Source: Metaphire vulgaris (Eukaryota; Annelida; Clitellata; Crassiclitellata; Megascolecidae). Taken from it: a DNA stretch of 64,000 bases. The notes under the pieces are model-generated. The model ran no database searches. It was not told the DNA's origin and saw only the letters and a list, made by a program, of their open reading frames with translations. The translations under genes were made by a program, and so were the position numbers. The stretch covers positions 11,349,294 through 11,413,293 of the forward strand of contig CM030840.1 of the NCBI GenBank assembly GCA_018105865.1. The letters run 5' to 3'. Positions within the stretch are counted from its first letter, which is position 1. Each line of letters starts with the position of its first letter. This document shows positions 10,492 through 22,408 of this stretch, one piece after another.

Positions 10492-12983
10492 ACTTGGCCT
10501 AAGTTGCCTTATTAACATTGGCGTATCTGCAGGTGATGTGGCTTGTATGTCACGCTCAGAGTCGTGTCTATGACATAAAGTGAATTTAGACAAAACGAGT
10601 GGAACAACTAGCCTATACGATTGGTTAACAGCACAACAAAATTAAGACTAAAATACAAACTCATATAGGCCTAGGCCTAGACATAACTATAGGCCTATTT
10701 TGATACGATGTTATTTTATTTCGCCGTTAGGCCTATAGTTCAGTTCCAGAGAGGCCTATCGGTATCGGTACGGAAGTATCGTATTGTTAAGGTTTGTCAA
10801 TATATGTGGCAGTACTAGTATTGTAAAGAGCTGCGAATATGCGGCTTTATATAAGACTTATAATTATACAGTATCATAGCTAAAGGACAAAAGAACAATC
10901 GCATAGCCTATGGAGCATAGACAGTCGCTTACAATACTCTTTTTGTAGGCGATGAATTAGTCATTCGCCTGAGGGTATGTGTCAGTTATACTGATTGACG
11001 TTATGTAAAAAAGCTATAAAAGAATTGTTATTAGTTGTGCTGATTGTTATACGAACACCTTTTTTGTTTGTTCTAAAAATGTCACTTACAATTAGAAAGC
11101 ACGCATTCGAAATGACAATGCTGCGCAATATGCAAAGTTAATGACGATCGTCACGTACGCCAACCGCAGCAGAAGTTGATGGGTACGAGAGTATTTTGAT
11201 TTAAAATCTATCAGTTTCATTGGTTGCTGGACAAGGCTGTTTTGTTGTCCGACAATATTTAGGCCTGGCTATATCCGGTTGGCTTTAGGTCTATCTGAGT
11301 GGTCTGGGCGTATGAGAGAACTGCGTGTTGTATAGGAAAATTCCAGTCAATAGATTTGCCCGATAGATTGCATTTAGTGTTCAACGCATCTCTTTGGTTC
11401 ATCGATTAACCCCCAACTTCGTAATTAATAGCAGTTTACTTATTCTGACAGAATTACTTCCATCGATTGTGTGTTCAGATGTCTTAATTGGCACAAAATT
11501 TAGTCTATTAAACTCAAATTACTAATTAATAAGCAAAGTTTCCTAAATGGGGAGGACAGGTAGGCACACGTCGACATTTTCGGGTCAAAAGTCTTTCTGA
11601 CAAGCAAAAAGAAGGTCGTCAAGGGTCAAGGAGTTCTTCGCACATTCACCAGTCAAGCATTCTCATCGATCTCCCACAAAGATTCTCAACGGTTTGCGCG
11701 AATCTCATGACCGCCGGTCCAAGCCCCAATAGTTCTGTTGATATCATGGCCGGTCCTACGACTTATGTCAGTGCCGTCCAACTAAACGTGTGATTTTACG
11801 TGGCCCGCCAGAGCTCAAGCAATTTTCCGGCAATTTATGTGTGAAAATTAGTAAATGGCCCAACTAGGTACTCACATGAGTTGAATAAATGAATCAAATG
11901 CACAGTTTAGTGTATTACAGATAGCGTTCTTCAAATGGATGTCCGTTGGACGAGCAAAGGGAAGGCGCTGGCAAGATTCTGGGATCTAATTGAAGAAGTC
12001 AAAATCGTCATGATGATGAATTCGAAGAAAGAATTGTTAAACTACTTGAAAACGCAACTTTTTAGTTTTTATTGTAATACTAGCATTTTGTACTAACACC
12101 ACGGACCGTTATACTAGAATTTTGTACTAACACCACGGACCATCTTAACACTTTAAATTCGAAATTTATTGCAAGGGCAGCATGAAATATTACCAACTCT
12201 AATTAAGGAAATTAGTGTTTTGAAACAAAGCTGGACTTATTCAACAGTCAATTTTGAATCAGTCAAATTTTACATCCTTTCCCGCAATTTGCAAGACTTA
12301 AGTACCTACATTGAAATACCTATATACTTGAAGCTGAATTTTCTGCAATGATCAACATCAAATAAAAACGAAACTCTTTGACGAACATTTATGTCTAAAT
12401 GCTTCAAAAATGTATTGACAAATTTAAAAGTACCCTCATTGGAAGTACAATCGGAAGTACCCACGGCTACCTAGTAACTCAATATCAATCGAAAATAAAT
12501 AAAAACGTAACTAACCATTTAGTTTAAGCCCTCAGGCTTCATCAATCGAAAATAAAGACTTTCAATGGCTTGCGGGACAGAACTGGCTTACGTCGAAAAT
12601 TTTTTACTTTCTGTATTTCACTTAGCATGCTCCACATCTGAACAATCGGAACGTGGTTGCTCTTTTACTTTATAGTTTATATTGCATGCAGGTACACTGG
12701 TACAGTAATTGCATAATTCATCGTAAAATTCTTTCTGCTCACTCCTCTTTTGTGTCAGATTTCTTGGTTAATGTTTTGATGGCTTTAAGAACTCTGTTAT
12801 CCAACTCTCCTCGGATTCTTAAAAATTCTCTAAATATCATCTCATTTTCGATAGCAAATTCTTCTACGAACAAAGAGGTGAAGTCAAGCGATGCTCGAAT
12901 CAGCGCGTTTGGCCAGGCACAGGTCTCCAGTTTCAAGAAAAGAGTCAGAAACGTGACTTACACTATTAATCTAAAATCTTTCG
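10492..12983. other. Gene-less stretch
   Basis: No coding region is supported. TAGGCCTA palindromes are common at 10660-10760. A degenerate MITE with the dyad core lies at about 11546-11765. A 2-copy tandem repeat of about 37 bp (TTTTGTACTAACACCACGGA) lies at about 12078-12142. The 126-residue open frame at 12653-13033 has no recognisable domain and runs into the next MITE, so it is not annotated. Confidence 0.6.
11546..11765. mobile_element. Degenerate MITE copy with dyad core
   Basis: The stretch ACACGTCGACATTTTCG, followed by AAAAGTC and the dyad core at 11598-11622, matches the element at 25675-25907 in order. A GACCGCCGGTCC block near 11709 also fits that family. The termini are not clear, so the borders are approximate. 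Confidence 0.5.
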
Positions 12984-13282
12984 CAGTGGTGGTTTCAGGA
13001 ATTCTTGGTGGGGGATGCAATGAATTTCTATGAAGTTGGAGGGGGATGAAATGAAATCCCGAACAAAGTTGACAAGCAAAAAAGGTAATTAACAGTCTTT
13101 TAAATGTGAATAAAACTTGTCGGAAAAGGCAAAAAGGTCATCAGCTTTGTTTTGCACACAAATACCCCCGGGGACTTGTAGCGGCGTAGCGACTCGGACC
13201 GATAAACCCCCTGAAACGCTGACAAGCAAAAAAGGTCAGTTGGGATGCATCCCCAATCATCATCAACGTGGAACCGTCCCTG
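12984..13282. mobile_element. MITE with two dyad cores
   Basis: The left end CAGTGGTGGTTTCAGGA and right end TGGAACCGTCCCTG relate it to the CAGTGGCGGTTC elements at 18617 and 38759. The flanks ATCTTTCG and GTCTTTCC agree at 6 of 8 bases. Dyad cores lie at 13070-13090 and 13220-13240. It is an older, diverged copy. Confidence 0.65.
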
Positions 13283-13492
13283 GTCTTTCCTCCCATCGTC
13301 ATATCCTTCGTTGCTACTCATTTATCTACGCCTGCGCCTAGGAAAATGACGGTGAAAGTTGAGCTGATGTCACTAGGCCTATAGTTGCGACTTCATCCTA
13401 GGACGGACGCTCAGCTAATTCCCAAACGGCCATGAACGTTGCTTAACTCCGATGTCCAGATAGGAGGAAGCGATTGCAGTAAGACCTATTAA

Positions 13493-13564
13493 CCCCTTAA
13501 CCGTGTGTTTAACTGTAACTCAATGTAAAATGGACGGCTATATCCGGGATCCCCAGTTAAGGGG
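13493..13564. mobile_element. 72-bp piggyBac-like MITE
   Basis: The termini CCCCTTAAC and GTTAAGGGG are perfect inverted repeats, and TTAA stands directly outside each end (13489-13492 and 13565-13568). A TTAA target and CCC-type termini are the mark of the piggyBac superfamily. It is too short to code for anything. Confidence 0.65.
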
Positions 13565-13749
13565 TTAATAATTATTAGACCGATGTGTCTGTATTTGCCA
13601 ACGCGCAGCCGCCGCCGTCACTGTGTATCGACTCTAATCGCGTCCGTTGTTTCTGTGGTTGTTGGTTCAGTCTGAATCGGTGAATTTCGGGTTATCTCAG
13701 CAGTCCAGAGGTGCATGACAATTACAGACTTCGGACGGTCTGTGTGATG

Positions 13750-13820
13750 CAGTGGCGTAGCCATGGAGGTCCTATTCCAGGCGAGACCGGTCGTGAATTT
13801 GCGTTGGGGAATGACCGGAT
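13750..13820. mobile_element. Truncated CAGTGGCGTAGCC-family MITE end
   Basis: CAGTGGCGTAGCCATGG, followed by GACCGGTCGTGAATTTGCG, matches the inverted right end of the 25675-25907 element. No partner terminus is found, so only one end survives. Confidence 0.55.
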
Positions 13821-14118
13821 GGGTATTTAACCACCGGATACCGCATCTGAATATTTTGGGTCAACATTTGCCGGATCCTGATCCGAAGCGAATATTAGGC
13901 TACCGTACAGGATTTCAATGGCCCTAATTTACTACTTACTAAAGTTATCAGTTACTAGTAGTCACTTAATGTTCACTACTCACTACTCAGTTAGCCTACC
14001 GTATATGCAATAATGCAACCTCAACTAATTCTATACGTGAAATTTAAATTTCGCGGATGCGTTAGTTAACTTTAGTTAAGGTGTTCTTCACTAAAACATG
14101 AAATGTGACAGTTATAAT

Positions 14119-14401
14119 CTGGCACGTAGGAAGTGGGAGTGCACCCCTGGAAATAATTAGGGGGGTGCGCCGCACCCCTGGAAGATAAGGCTGTTCCTTT
14201 TTTGCTTCTCATGATTTTTGAAAAGCAGAATAAGGAAGGGTGTTGACCTCTTTTTGCTAGTCAGGAGTTTTAAGAGACGAGAAAGTAAGGGTGACGACCT
14301 TGTTTTTGCTTGTCAGGTTTGGTGTTTTATGGTAAATGGTAATTTTTAGCTAAGCCCCTGAAAATCTGCACCCTCTGCTAAAATTCGTCCAGACGTGCCT
14401 G
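14119..14401. mobile_element. CTGGCACGT-family MITE
   Basis: The termini CTGGCACGT and ACGTGCCTG bound 283 bp, with flanks GTTATAAT and GCTATAAT (7 of 8). The interior has AGTGGGAGTGCACCCCTGG and two inverse-orientation dyad cores at 14243-14264 and 14292-14316. A second copy is at 28749. Confidence 0.8.
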
Positions 14402-15963
14402 GCTATAATATTCGTTTTCGGTAGGTTGTTGACATAAGTATTTGTTGAATCCGGATGTCGTCGAATAACACATTATCTGGCCGGAGCGAAAGTCTGGAGC
14501 GATTTCCGGTCATGCGCAGATTTTGCGAAAAGCCGGGAGGAGGAGGAGGAAAAGGAGAAGGAGTATAGGCTGCATGATCAAAGAGAATACGGCAATGTGA
14601 GAAGAACTTTTTTGGCGAGCTTTGTTCGGTCGACGACGACTTTTTACCAGAAAATGTCGACGTGCCCCCTTATTCCAGAACACTGGCTATACGCCACTGA
14701 ATTTAATGACCACCTCTTACCGGTCCCGTATCGACCTATTTCCGTTTCTAGATCCGCTTCAACGCTGCCACCGGATTTGCGGAGCGTAGAAACCGATCGG
14801 ATCCTAATACCACGCAGGATATCCCCCTCCCCCGGAAGAAGTGAGACAACCCGTCTCACCAATCGAATACCTCGTCGTCGACGCTGCTGCTGCTGCTGCT
14901 GCTACGAGTGGCGCCGCCTGTCGAAGGATCAAGGGACTAGGCGGTCTCTTCTTCGGCGTAATATTCGCGGCGCACACGGAACGGCCATTATCGTAAATAA
15001 CGGAGATGGAAGACGATTAGACGAAGGAGCGGACGCAAAGATCGAAGACCGTTGATTAGTTGCATCGTTGCGTTCTTAATTACATCGTCACACGCTTTTT
15101 TGTTGTTCTTTATCGATTCCCACGACCATAATATCTTGAACACGAAGGAAATATTGAGATATAATTGCAGATATAGATAATATAAACAGATTCACTTATA
15201 AGTCACTTGATAGGCCCGTGACTGGTTCAATTGTGTATTCGTAAATGTAATGCAATAAACCAATAAAAGTCCCAAGATATTCGTTAGGCGCATATTCTAT
15301 TATAAATTATTAGAAATATAAATCAACTAATTGTTTAATACACTTGAAAAAGACTCTTTCGTTTCAAAATACGATGATAGTCCGTATTAGCTAATTGCCA
15401 TTTAGCATACCTTTTAAAGACACGAACCGATAGCATTTAAGGACGGCAGACTATTTCCTGTTGGGAAAACCCCGTCATAACCGATGACGCACCACAGGGA
15501 AGCCCGGATGAGAAAGGAGGAGCCAGGCGCCCATCGTCTTTTAACCGTATTAACGGACACGCGTCTTCAAATATACCTTTACCTTGTTTCTCTTCTGTTG
15601 TGCGAATGATGTCAATTGATCCGTAGTTTCCTCCCTGTAGATAGCATAAACTGTCCAGGTATTTTCTCCTTTGTCTTCCTCTATCCCTTTCCCCTCAATA
15701 TTTCCCGTTGTAACAGACTTCTCTATTCCATCTTTCCTCATTAGGCCTATATGACCAGAAAAATTCCATCCGTCTTGTTATTATTATTGTTGCCATCAAG
15801 CTCCTTCGTGTCCTCGCTTTGACCAGCACTTCATTGTTATTCATCATGTCATTCCAATCGATTCTCATCATCCTTCTAAAAAAAGTTTAGGGTGGTTCAG
15901 TAGGGTCTGCCCTGTGTATCCTAACAGAGTATAGGCATGTATGAACAGTGTGATTTAGAAGTC

Positions 15964-16020
<57 letters not shown>

Positions 16021-16330
16021 CCATGAATTTCATATTCATCCTATTTTTCGCCGTCAAAACTATTGAGTTGGAAGGCGCTGAAAAGTGAAAATGATGGTGA
16101 TTTAATTTTCCTGTTGCTCTTTGAAGCCGATAATGGATTTGCTGTAGTCAGTTGATCAGAGAATGCGCGGCTGTCATTCGATCTCTATAAGTCCCATGGA
16201 CCGAAGATCAGACATCTCACTCTCCGTCAAGGGATTGCCACCGGAAGCCTTTCTTTCCTAACAAAGCGCGTTCTTCGTAACCACGCGGCCCCAAACGCCC
16301 GAGGCTTCGACTAGAATATTAGCCGACGCG
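14402..16330. other. Gene-less stretch with one doubtful open frame
   Basis: An open frame with an internal ATG at 14654 runs to 15055. It is Arg-rich and includes a cysteine run coded by a CTG repeat, with no recognised domain, so I do not call it a gene. An (ATG)n array lies at 15963-16021. The rest shows nothing. Confidence 0.5.
15963..16021. repeat. (ATG)n microsatellite
   Basis: About 19 uninterrupted ATG/GAT units. Confidence 0.9.
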
Positions 16331-16360
16331 GAGTTGTGCTTTTTCTCTTCTTCAGACTAT

Positions 16361-16470
16361 TTCTTCTTCTTCTTCTTCTTCTTCTTCTTCTTCTTCTTCT
16401 TCTTCTTCTTCTTCTTCTTCTTCTTCTTCTTCTTCATCATCATCTTCTTCTTCTTCATCATCATCATCTT

Positions 16471-16548
<78 letters not shown>

Positions 16549-17138
16549 TTCTTCTTCTTCTTCTTCTTCTTCTCTTCCTTCTCCTCTCCTCCTCCTTCTT
16601 CTTCTTCTCCTCTCTTTTTCTTCTTCTCCTTCTCCTCCCATCTTCTTCGTATTCTTCTCCTCTTCCTCCTTCGCCTCCTCCCGTTCTTCTTCTTCTTCTT
16701 CTTCTTCTTCTTCTCTTCCTTCTCCTCTCCTCCTTCTTCTTCTTCTTCTCCTCTCTTCTTATTCTTCTCCTTCTCCTCCCCATCTTCTTATTATTCTTCT
16801 CCTCTTCCTCCTTCTTCTCCTCCTTCTTCTTCTTCTTCTTCTTCTTCTTCTTCTTCTCTTCCTTCTCCTCTCCTCCTCCTCCTTCTTCTTCTTCTCCTCT
16901 CTTCTTCTTCTTCTCCTTCTCCTCCCCATCTTCTTATTATTCTTCTCCTCTTCCTCCTTCTCCTTCTCCCCTTCTTCTTCTTCTTCTTCTTCTTCTTCTT
17001 CTTCTTCTTCTCCGGCTTCTTCTCCTCTTCCTTCTGCTCCTCCCCTTCTTCTTCTACTTCTTATGCTTTCTTCTTCTTCTTCTTCTTCTTCTTCTTCTTC
17101 TTCTTCTTCTTCTTCTACTACTACTTCTTCTTAGAGTC
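16361..17138. repeat. 780-bp polypyrimidine (CTT)n/(CAT)n/(CTC)n satellite
   Basis: Nearly pure pyrimidine on the + strand apart from a (CAT)n block at about 16435-16545. Several sub-blocks (CTTCCTTCTCCTCTCCTCC) recur at about 16570, 16715 and 16860, so the array has higher-order repeats of about 145 bp. Long open frames through it are artefacts of the triplet composition. Confidence 0.95.
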
Positions 17139-17345
17139 AGAAGAAAATGAAGAAATTTCAAATTCCACTAAACTCTTTGGCAATTCAATTGTCGAATTGT
17201 CAACTACCACAGCCCTGATGACGAAACGTGACCCATTATGACTCATTTAACCCATAACCCATGATGACCCATTGCTGTCTCTGCACGAGCCCATACGAAA
17301 CCGAATCGCCGATGACAAACACCTTTGCTTCATCATTCATCATCA

Positions 17346-17605
17346 GAGAGGTGGATCTAGGGTATTCGGCGTCCGGGGACAAAGTGTACGTTGGCGCCCC
17401 TAACATAGCTGGCAAGCAAAAAAAGGTCGTCACATCGTTTTCGGCGCCTCTCAGCTCTTACGGCGCCCCTCTTCATATAGCGCTGACACGTGCTTCTTCT
17501 TCTTTATTGTGCATTTCACTTACCCAAATATCCGATTTTGGCACCCCTCACCTCGGCGCCCGGGAACATGCGTACCCCTGCCCCACCCCCCTAGATCCGC
17601 CTCTG
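17346..17605. mobile_element. MITE with GGATCTAGGG termini
   Basis: GAGAGGTGGATCTAGGG pairs with CCCTAGATCCGCCTCTG. A dyad core lies at 17410-17433. I could not find a matching 8-bp duplication, so an end may have been altered. Confidence 0.6.
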
Positions 17606-18616
17606 TTCGTCCTCCAACACGAGTTCAAATGGCCATTGGATGCCATGTACAAACTAATTTTGCCACCAGATTACGGCAGCATTCTTTAGAATCTGTCCTT
17701 TTAGAAATTGGCGTACGTGTAAGCAATCATATTGAGAGGCGGAATAGTGCTGGTAACATTAACCTGACCACTGTTGACCTTTTGCTTGCTAAAAACCATA
17801 TATAGGCCTACAGCGAACCGGTTCCTATTAGGTTTTGCTAAGCAATCGAGGCGTCGTTTGTGAAGAGTCTGGATTTGGTGACCAAATGTGACAAACGGAA
17901 ATCCTAAAGAGCTGAGATTCAACGATCTTTGCAACGACGAATGACGAATTAATTCTCTTCCGATGACAGTCCAGCAGAACTGAAGGCCGACAGCAGTGCC
18001 TACTAAACCGTCTTTTAATCGAGTCCTCCTTATCTCGGACGCAGTCGTAGTCAGCGGCTGATGCTAATCGCTTCCTGATGCTAATCGGATGTCCTGTTCT
18101 CACTCAAACCAGAAATCGAATCACACTAAAAAAACACGAAGCGTTGGGGGTCAAGTCTATAAATGGCGACAAGATGCGTCTCGTCGTCTTTCTAAAGAGC
18201 TGAGATTCAACGATCTTTGCAACGACGAATGAAGAATTAATTCTCTTCCGATGACAGTCCAGCAGAACCGAAGGCCGACAGCAGTGCCTACTAGTCCGTC
18301 TCGAGTCCTCCTAGGACGCAGTCGTAGTCAGCGGCTGCGGCGGCGGCTGCGGCGGCGGCGGCGGACAAACATCCGCCCTCTAGACTTCGCCGTCAAACGC
18401 CGATCCGGTTTCCTGTAAACACGCGGATGATGAAAGCGGATTTCTGCAATGAATGTCTGGTACGAATCAACATTTGCACAAAGCGCACGAAAGTCTACGC
18501 AGCGAAGAATGGAGGAAGGGATAGGGTGAGGTAGAGGAACTGAGTAGGGGATGGAAAGAGGGACAGTAGACCGGTGACTATAACAACGGTGACAGTTGTT
18601 GCTTTATACCCAGAAT
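17606..18616. other. Gene-less stretch with a local segmental duplication
   Basis: A segment of about 150 bp at 17906-18063 is repeated in the same orientation at 18194-18340, starting AAAGAGCTGAGATTC. The second copy ends in a GCGGCTGCGGCGG run. No open frame is convincing. Confidence 0.7.
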
Positions 18617-18843
18617 CAGTGGCGGTTCTACGTGGGGGGATGAGTGGGGATGCATCCCCCACCGAACTTTTCTTTGCTTGTGAAACCTATTTTTCGGTAA
18701 AAGTGTAGTAAAAGTAAGGACACTTACTTTTTGTCGGCCTTTTCCGGCAAAGTTTATTGATTTTTTCCTTCTCCTTTCATCCCCCGCACCAACTTCCTGT
18801 GAATTCATTTCATCCCCACCAAGAAATCCTGGAACCGCCACTG
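18617..18843. mobile_element. CAGTGGCGGTTC-family MITE
   Basis: The termini CAGTGGCGGTTCTACG and TGGAACCGCCACTG bound 227 bp. The flanks CCCAGAAT and TCCAGAAT agree at 7 of 8. The interior carries GGGGATGCATCCCC, shared with the elements at 38759 and 12984. Confidence 0.85.
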
Positions 18844-19299
18844 TCCAGAATACACTCTAGGTCGCCTTATAGTTATAATTGTTTCCTCCATAATTAATTG
18901 AGGCACCCTGCTGAAAGTTTCTCAGCTAAGTGTTTCGTCTTCATGTTCGAATTAATTAATTAATTAATTAATTAAAGACATTCATTTTCACAGCTTGGAG
19001 GATGAGTTTAAGATTAACTTCTCTTCTTGGGCTGTGATAGCGATTCAACTGAAATTGCATTCTTTTTGACTGGTGAAAACTTATCTCCAATGTTTCTTTT
19101 CTCGAAAATACTCTAAAATAATGTTTAAATTAAATCGAATCTTTGCCTTCTGACCTTTTGGATCTACCAGATTTTATTTTTCCACTTAGAAAGGAAATCT
19201 AGCTGTAACCTCCGGGCACCTCCCCCGCCTCCTCATAGCCGAGCGACAGTCGTATTTTAAAAGCAATAAAGCAGATTCTGACAAAAAATTTGGTTCATA

Positions 19300-19565
19300 T
19301 GTGTCTGTCTCTTCCTCTGTCTGTCTGTCTGTCTGTCTGTCTCTTTCTCCATCACTCCCACTCTCTCTCGCGCGCGCTCTCGCTTCCGCTTTCTATCTCT
19401 TTCTCTCTTTCCTTCTCTGTCTCTCTTCCTCTGTCTCTATTTTTGTCTGTCTCTCTCTCCGTCTCTGTCTCTCTCTCTCTCACTATCTCTGTCTGTCTCT
19501 GTCTATGCCTGTCTACTGTCTCTCTCTGTCTCTGTCTCTGTCCCCTCTTTCTCTCCCACTCTCTC
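19300..19565. repeat. (CTGT)n/(CT)n microsatellite
   Basis: Mixed CTGT, CTCT and TTTCTC units. Frames reading Leu/Ser/Cys through it are artefacts. Confidence 0.9.
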
Positions 19566-20477
19566 TTTTCGTGAGATGTAAACACATAAACCCAATCTAC
19601 GTGAGTCAAAATACGAAGCATCCCCACTTTCCCAAACATGTTTATCCGTCCTTCCATCGATTCCTTCCTTCTTCCAGATAACCCATCGCTGAACGCCGGT
19701 CGCCGCCTCCATCCACTCTCTGGTGGGGGGGGGGGAGTTAGGGCATCGAAGCCGCTGCCGCCGATGAAAGCAGTCCTCCTATTTTCAAATCTTCGTCGAC
19801 GGTTGCTGCGTAATAGGAATGGAGGGAGACGCAAGCCTGCGTCGCCGTCGTTTTCTTACGCATCGCTTGCCTCCATTACTCGGACGACAGGACCGTCATC
19901 TCTTTCGCTCAGTTTTCGTTAACCCGTCGCCAGGCGGAGCAACTGTAGCCGCTCCCGAGACGAGAGGCACCAGCAGCAGAACTATCGCGATTAATGGCCG
20001 CCCGACGGGAACGTTCTAGAAGGCGTCGCCAGGTGTCGTTCGTCAGAATAAAGCGTCAAAAGACGTCATCGTTTTTCGGATTTTCTACGACTCAGTCATT
20101 GATTTGAAATTGCCGATCGATGACGTAAGCCAATTGCGATTACTTCGATCGGTAATCAATCGACTTCTTCTGTACGACTTGGATTTGGTCGCATGCGCTC
20201 CGTGAAGTGGCGCTATAGAAGTTGATGACTGGATTCGATTTGTATTGATTTTTAAAGGCTGAAGTATAAAGTCACTTTGTAAGCGAACGAATTAACTAAA
20301 ACTGAAATCTATACAGTAGAACAGCAGGCAATGATTGATGACGTATTTTACCGATCGGGATTTAAAGTTGATGTGAAGATTGCTTTCAAGAAATTTACGA
20401 CTGATTTTTTGGCAGCAAAATTTGCCAAAACTACTCGTTTTCTCCAGTATGAGGTGCATCACTTCTATGTGGCGTTG

Positions 20478-20575
20478 AGTAAGTATCACTTTCATGTGAG
20501 GTTGAAAAGTATCACTTTTATGTGGGTTTAAGTATCACTTTTATGTGGTGTTGAGTAAGTATCACTTTTATGTAG
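20478..20575. repeat. Minisatellite, about 4 copies of a unit near 27 bp
   Basis: The unit core AGTATCACTTT(T/C)ATGTG repeats four times with variable spacers such as GTTGAGTA. Confidence 0.8.
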
Positions 20576-22100
20576 GGCTATAAATTATAATCGGTTCGAG
20601 GCAACAGACGTATATATCTATAGTCTTGTTTACGCGCTTCACTTACTGTTAGGAAATCAATTGACGAGCAGCAGAATGCATGGCGACGGCGGACGAGAGA
20701 AGAAATAAATGAAGCGATCACGCTGGTTTCGTGTATCCGTCTCTTCGCTCTTCTTAAGGAAATGATTTATGATCTGCTGCGAGGAGTTTCATCCTGCGCA
20801 GCAGAGAGGTCAGCTGGGCTGCCGAGATGCCTTATCTCGCTAATGAACTGCATGGACGGGGCGTTAACACTGTCACACCGGATCATACCAGATTATACGC
20901 CTAATACAGGAGGCTGAGCATTCGTTAAAGGCAACCTCTAAACTCGGCTGGCATACCGAGATTACGACGCACGCTGCAGCGCTAAGATCATTACTGGCAT
21001 GCGATGCAGTTGCAAATAGTGCGCCTCATTTTTCGACTACTTTTTATGTAGGACTATTTAAGCTGACGAAGTTATAGGTCCGTCTTCTCAGAACGTCGTC
21101 TTCTGTGCATTTTCTGGCTTAGCATTGCTGTAAAAGCCTAGCTAATACTGTAAGTTCCGTTTTTAAAGTCATGTCTATAGCAAAGCTGCTTTAGGCTGAA
21201 ATTTGCCTTCTTAAAATCTCTACCTTAAGAAATTTTGGGCATCTTCCAAGTTTTTAATCTGTCTCTAACACACACACATCTGTTAATCAAGTCATATTTT
21301 AACAGCGATGGTCAGCAGTTTAATTGATGTGATGTAAATGTAATTCAAATTTCTCCAGCACTAATGAAAAGTTTGGCGTGTAGAACCGACTGATTCCCAG
21401 CCATCTGGAGAGGCGCAGAGCGACTGAAGCTTCGAGAATATTTTGGAGTAAGCTGCCAAAGTCTCAAATCAACAGTCAAAGCGATTACTATTTTGTATGA
21501 AACATTTTTTGCATTTTTAATTCACCAATTTTCGCCACGGCCTGAGGTGATGCAATCGACACCTAACCAAGTTGAGGATTTCTGTCAGGAGTGTTGGGGG
21601 GTTAGCCCACCCACCCCTCAGTTTGAATCCCAGGTGGGGATCAACTATTGTGATATTCAAGGCCCAATTCATGCCACTGTAGATGGAAAATCTTGGGTGG
21701 GTGAAAGTAGTACGTCCGCGCCGATTTTTTAAAATAACACCAGTGGCGGGCGTATCTAGGTTATGCCAGACGGGGTAGATGCCACTCCCGCCAAAATACT
21801 TTATGATCTTTCTATACTCAGCGTCAAAAGAAAGAAAACTGACTTTGAGCACATCGCAGACCAGTTCGTATCAGTAAAAGCAAGAGAAGAGCAGTTGTAG
21901 TTGTAATCTTGTGCCAATAAAATTCTATGATTTGTTATTAAAGATCCGTTAACCTGCTAATTCAATTTTCTGACACCCCCGCCACGTGCGCCAATTACCC
22001 TAGGCAAGCCCCTGTCGAGCACCGGTCTAGTTAGCCTACGTATTCGAATGAAAACTGTCGCTCAGTGCTACCCATAGCCTTTCTGAACGAGCAATACAAG

Positions 22101-22408
22101 CAGTGTTTATTCTAGCCACCTTGACATTGGGGGGGGGGGTTGAAATGTTTTTTGGGGGAGAAGGTTTCTCTGCCCAAAAATCTTGACGAGCAAAAAAAAG
22201 GTCATCACATCTACTCAACATGCCCTAATGCTCTTCTGAATATGGTTATATACTTATATCCTTATGTTTTCCCCTCTCCTAAATAACCCCCCTCTCGTCA
22301 CACTTTTGGGAGATATTTCCATCCCCCAATGCAACATATAGAAATTTTTGGGGGGAATTTTCAAACTTTGGGGGGATCCCCCCCCCCAAGGGCCTAGAAT
22401 AAACACTG
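22101..22408. mobile_element. CAGTGTTTATTCTAG-family hAT MITE
   Basis: The termini CAGTGTTTATTCTAG and CTAGAATAAACACTG bound 308 bp, with a perfect 8-bp duplication, AATACAAG. The dyad core is at 22183-22208 beside a G-run. Confidence 0.92.

Larger units (their letters stand above)
18844..22100. other. Gene-less stretch with simple and minisatellite repeats
   Basis: It contains (ATTA)n at 18950-18975, a CT/CTGT array at 19300-19565, and about four copies of a minisatellite near 27 bp (AAGTATCACTTTTATGTG) at 20478-20575. A lone CAGTGGCGGGCGTATCTAGG terminus lies at 21741. Small open frames here lack any recognisable domain. Confidence 0.55.

Noticed and set aside
14597..15055. 152-residue Arg-rich frame
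   Set aside because: It begins at a non-ATG codon, includes a Cys run from a CTG repeat and has no domain; the first ATG is at 14654.
16334..17241. Frames of 266 and 301 residues rich in Ser, Phe, Leu and Ile
   Set aside because: They translate a CTT/CAT/CTC satellite in which stops cannot easily occur.
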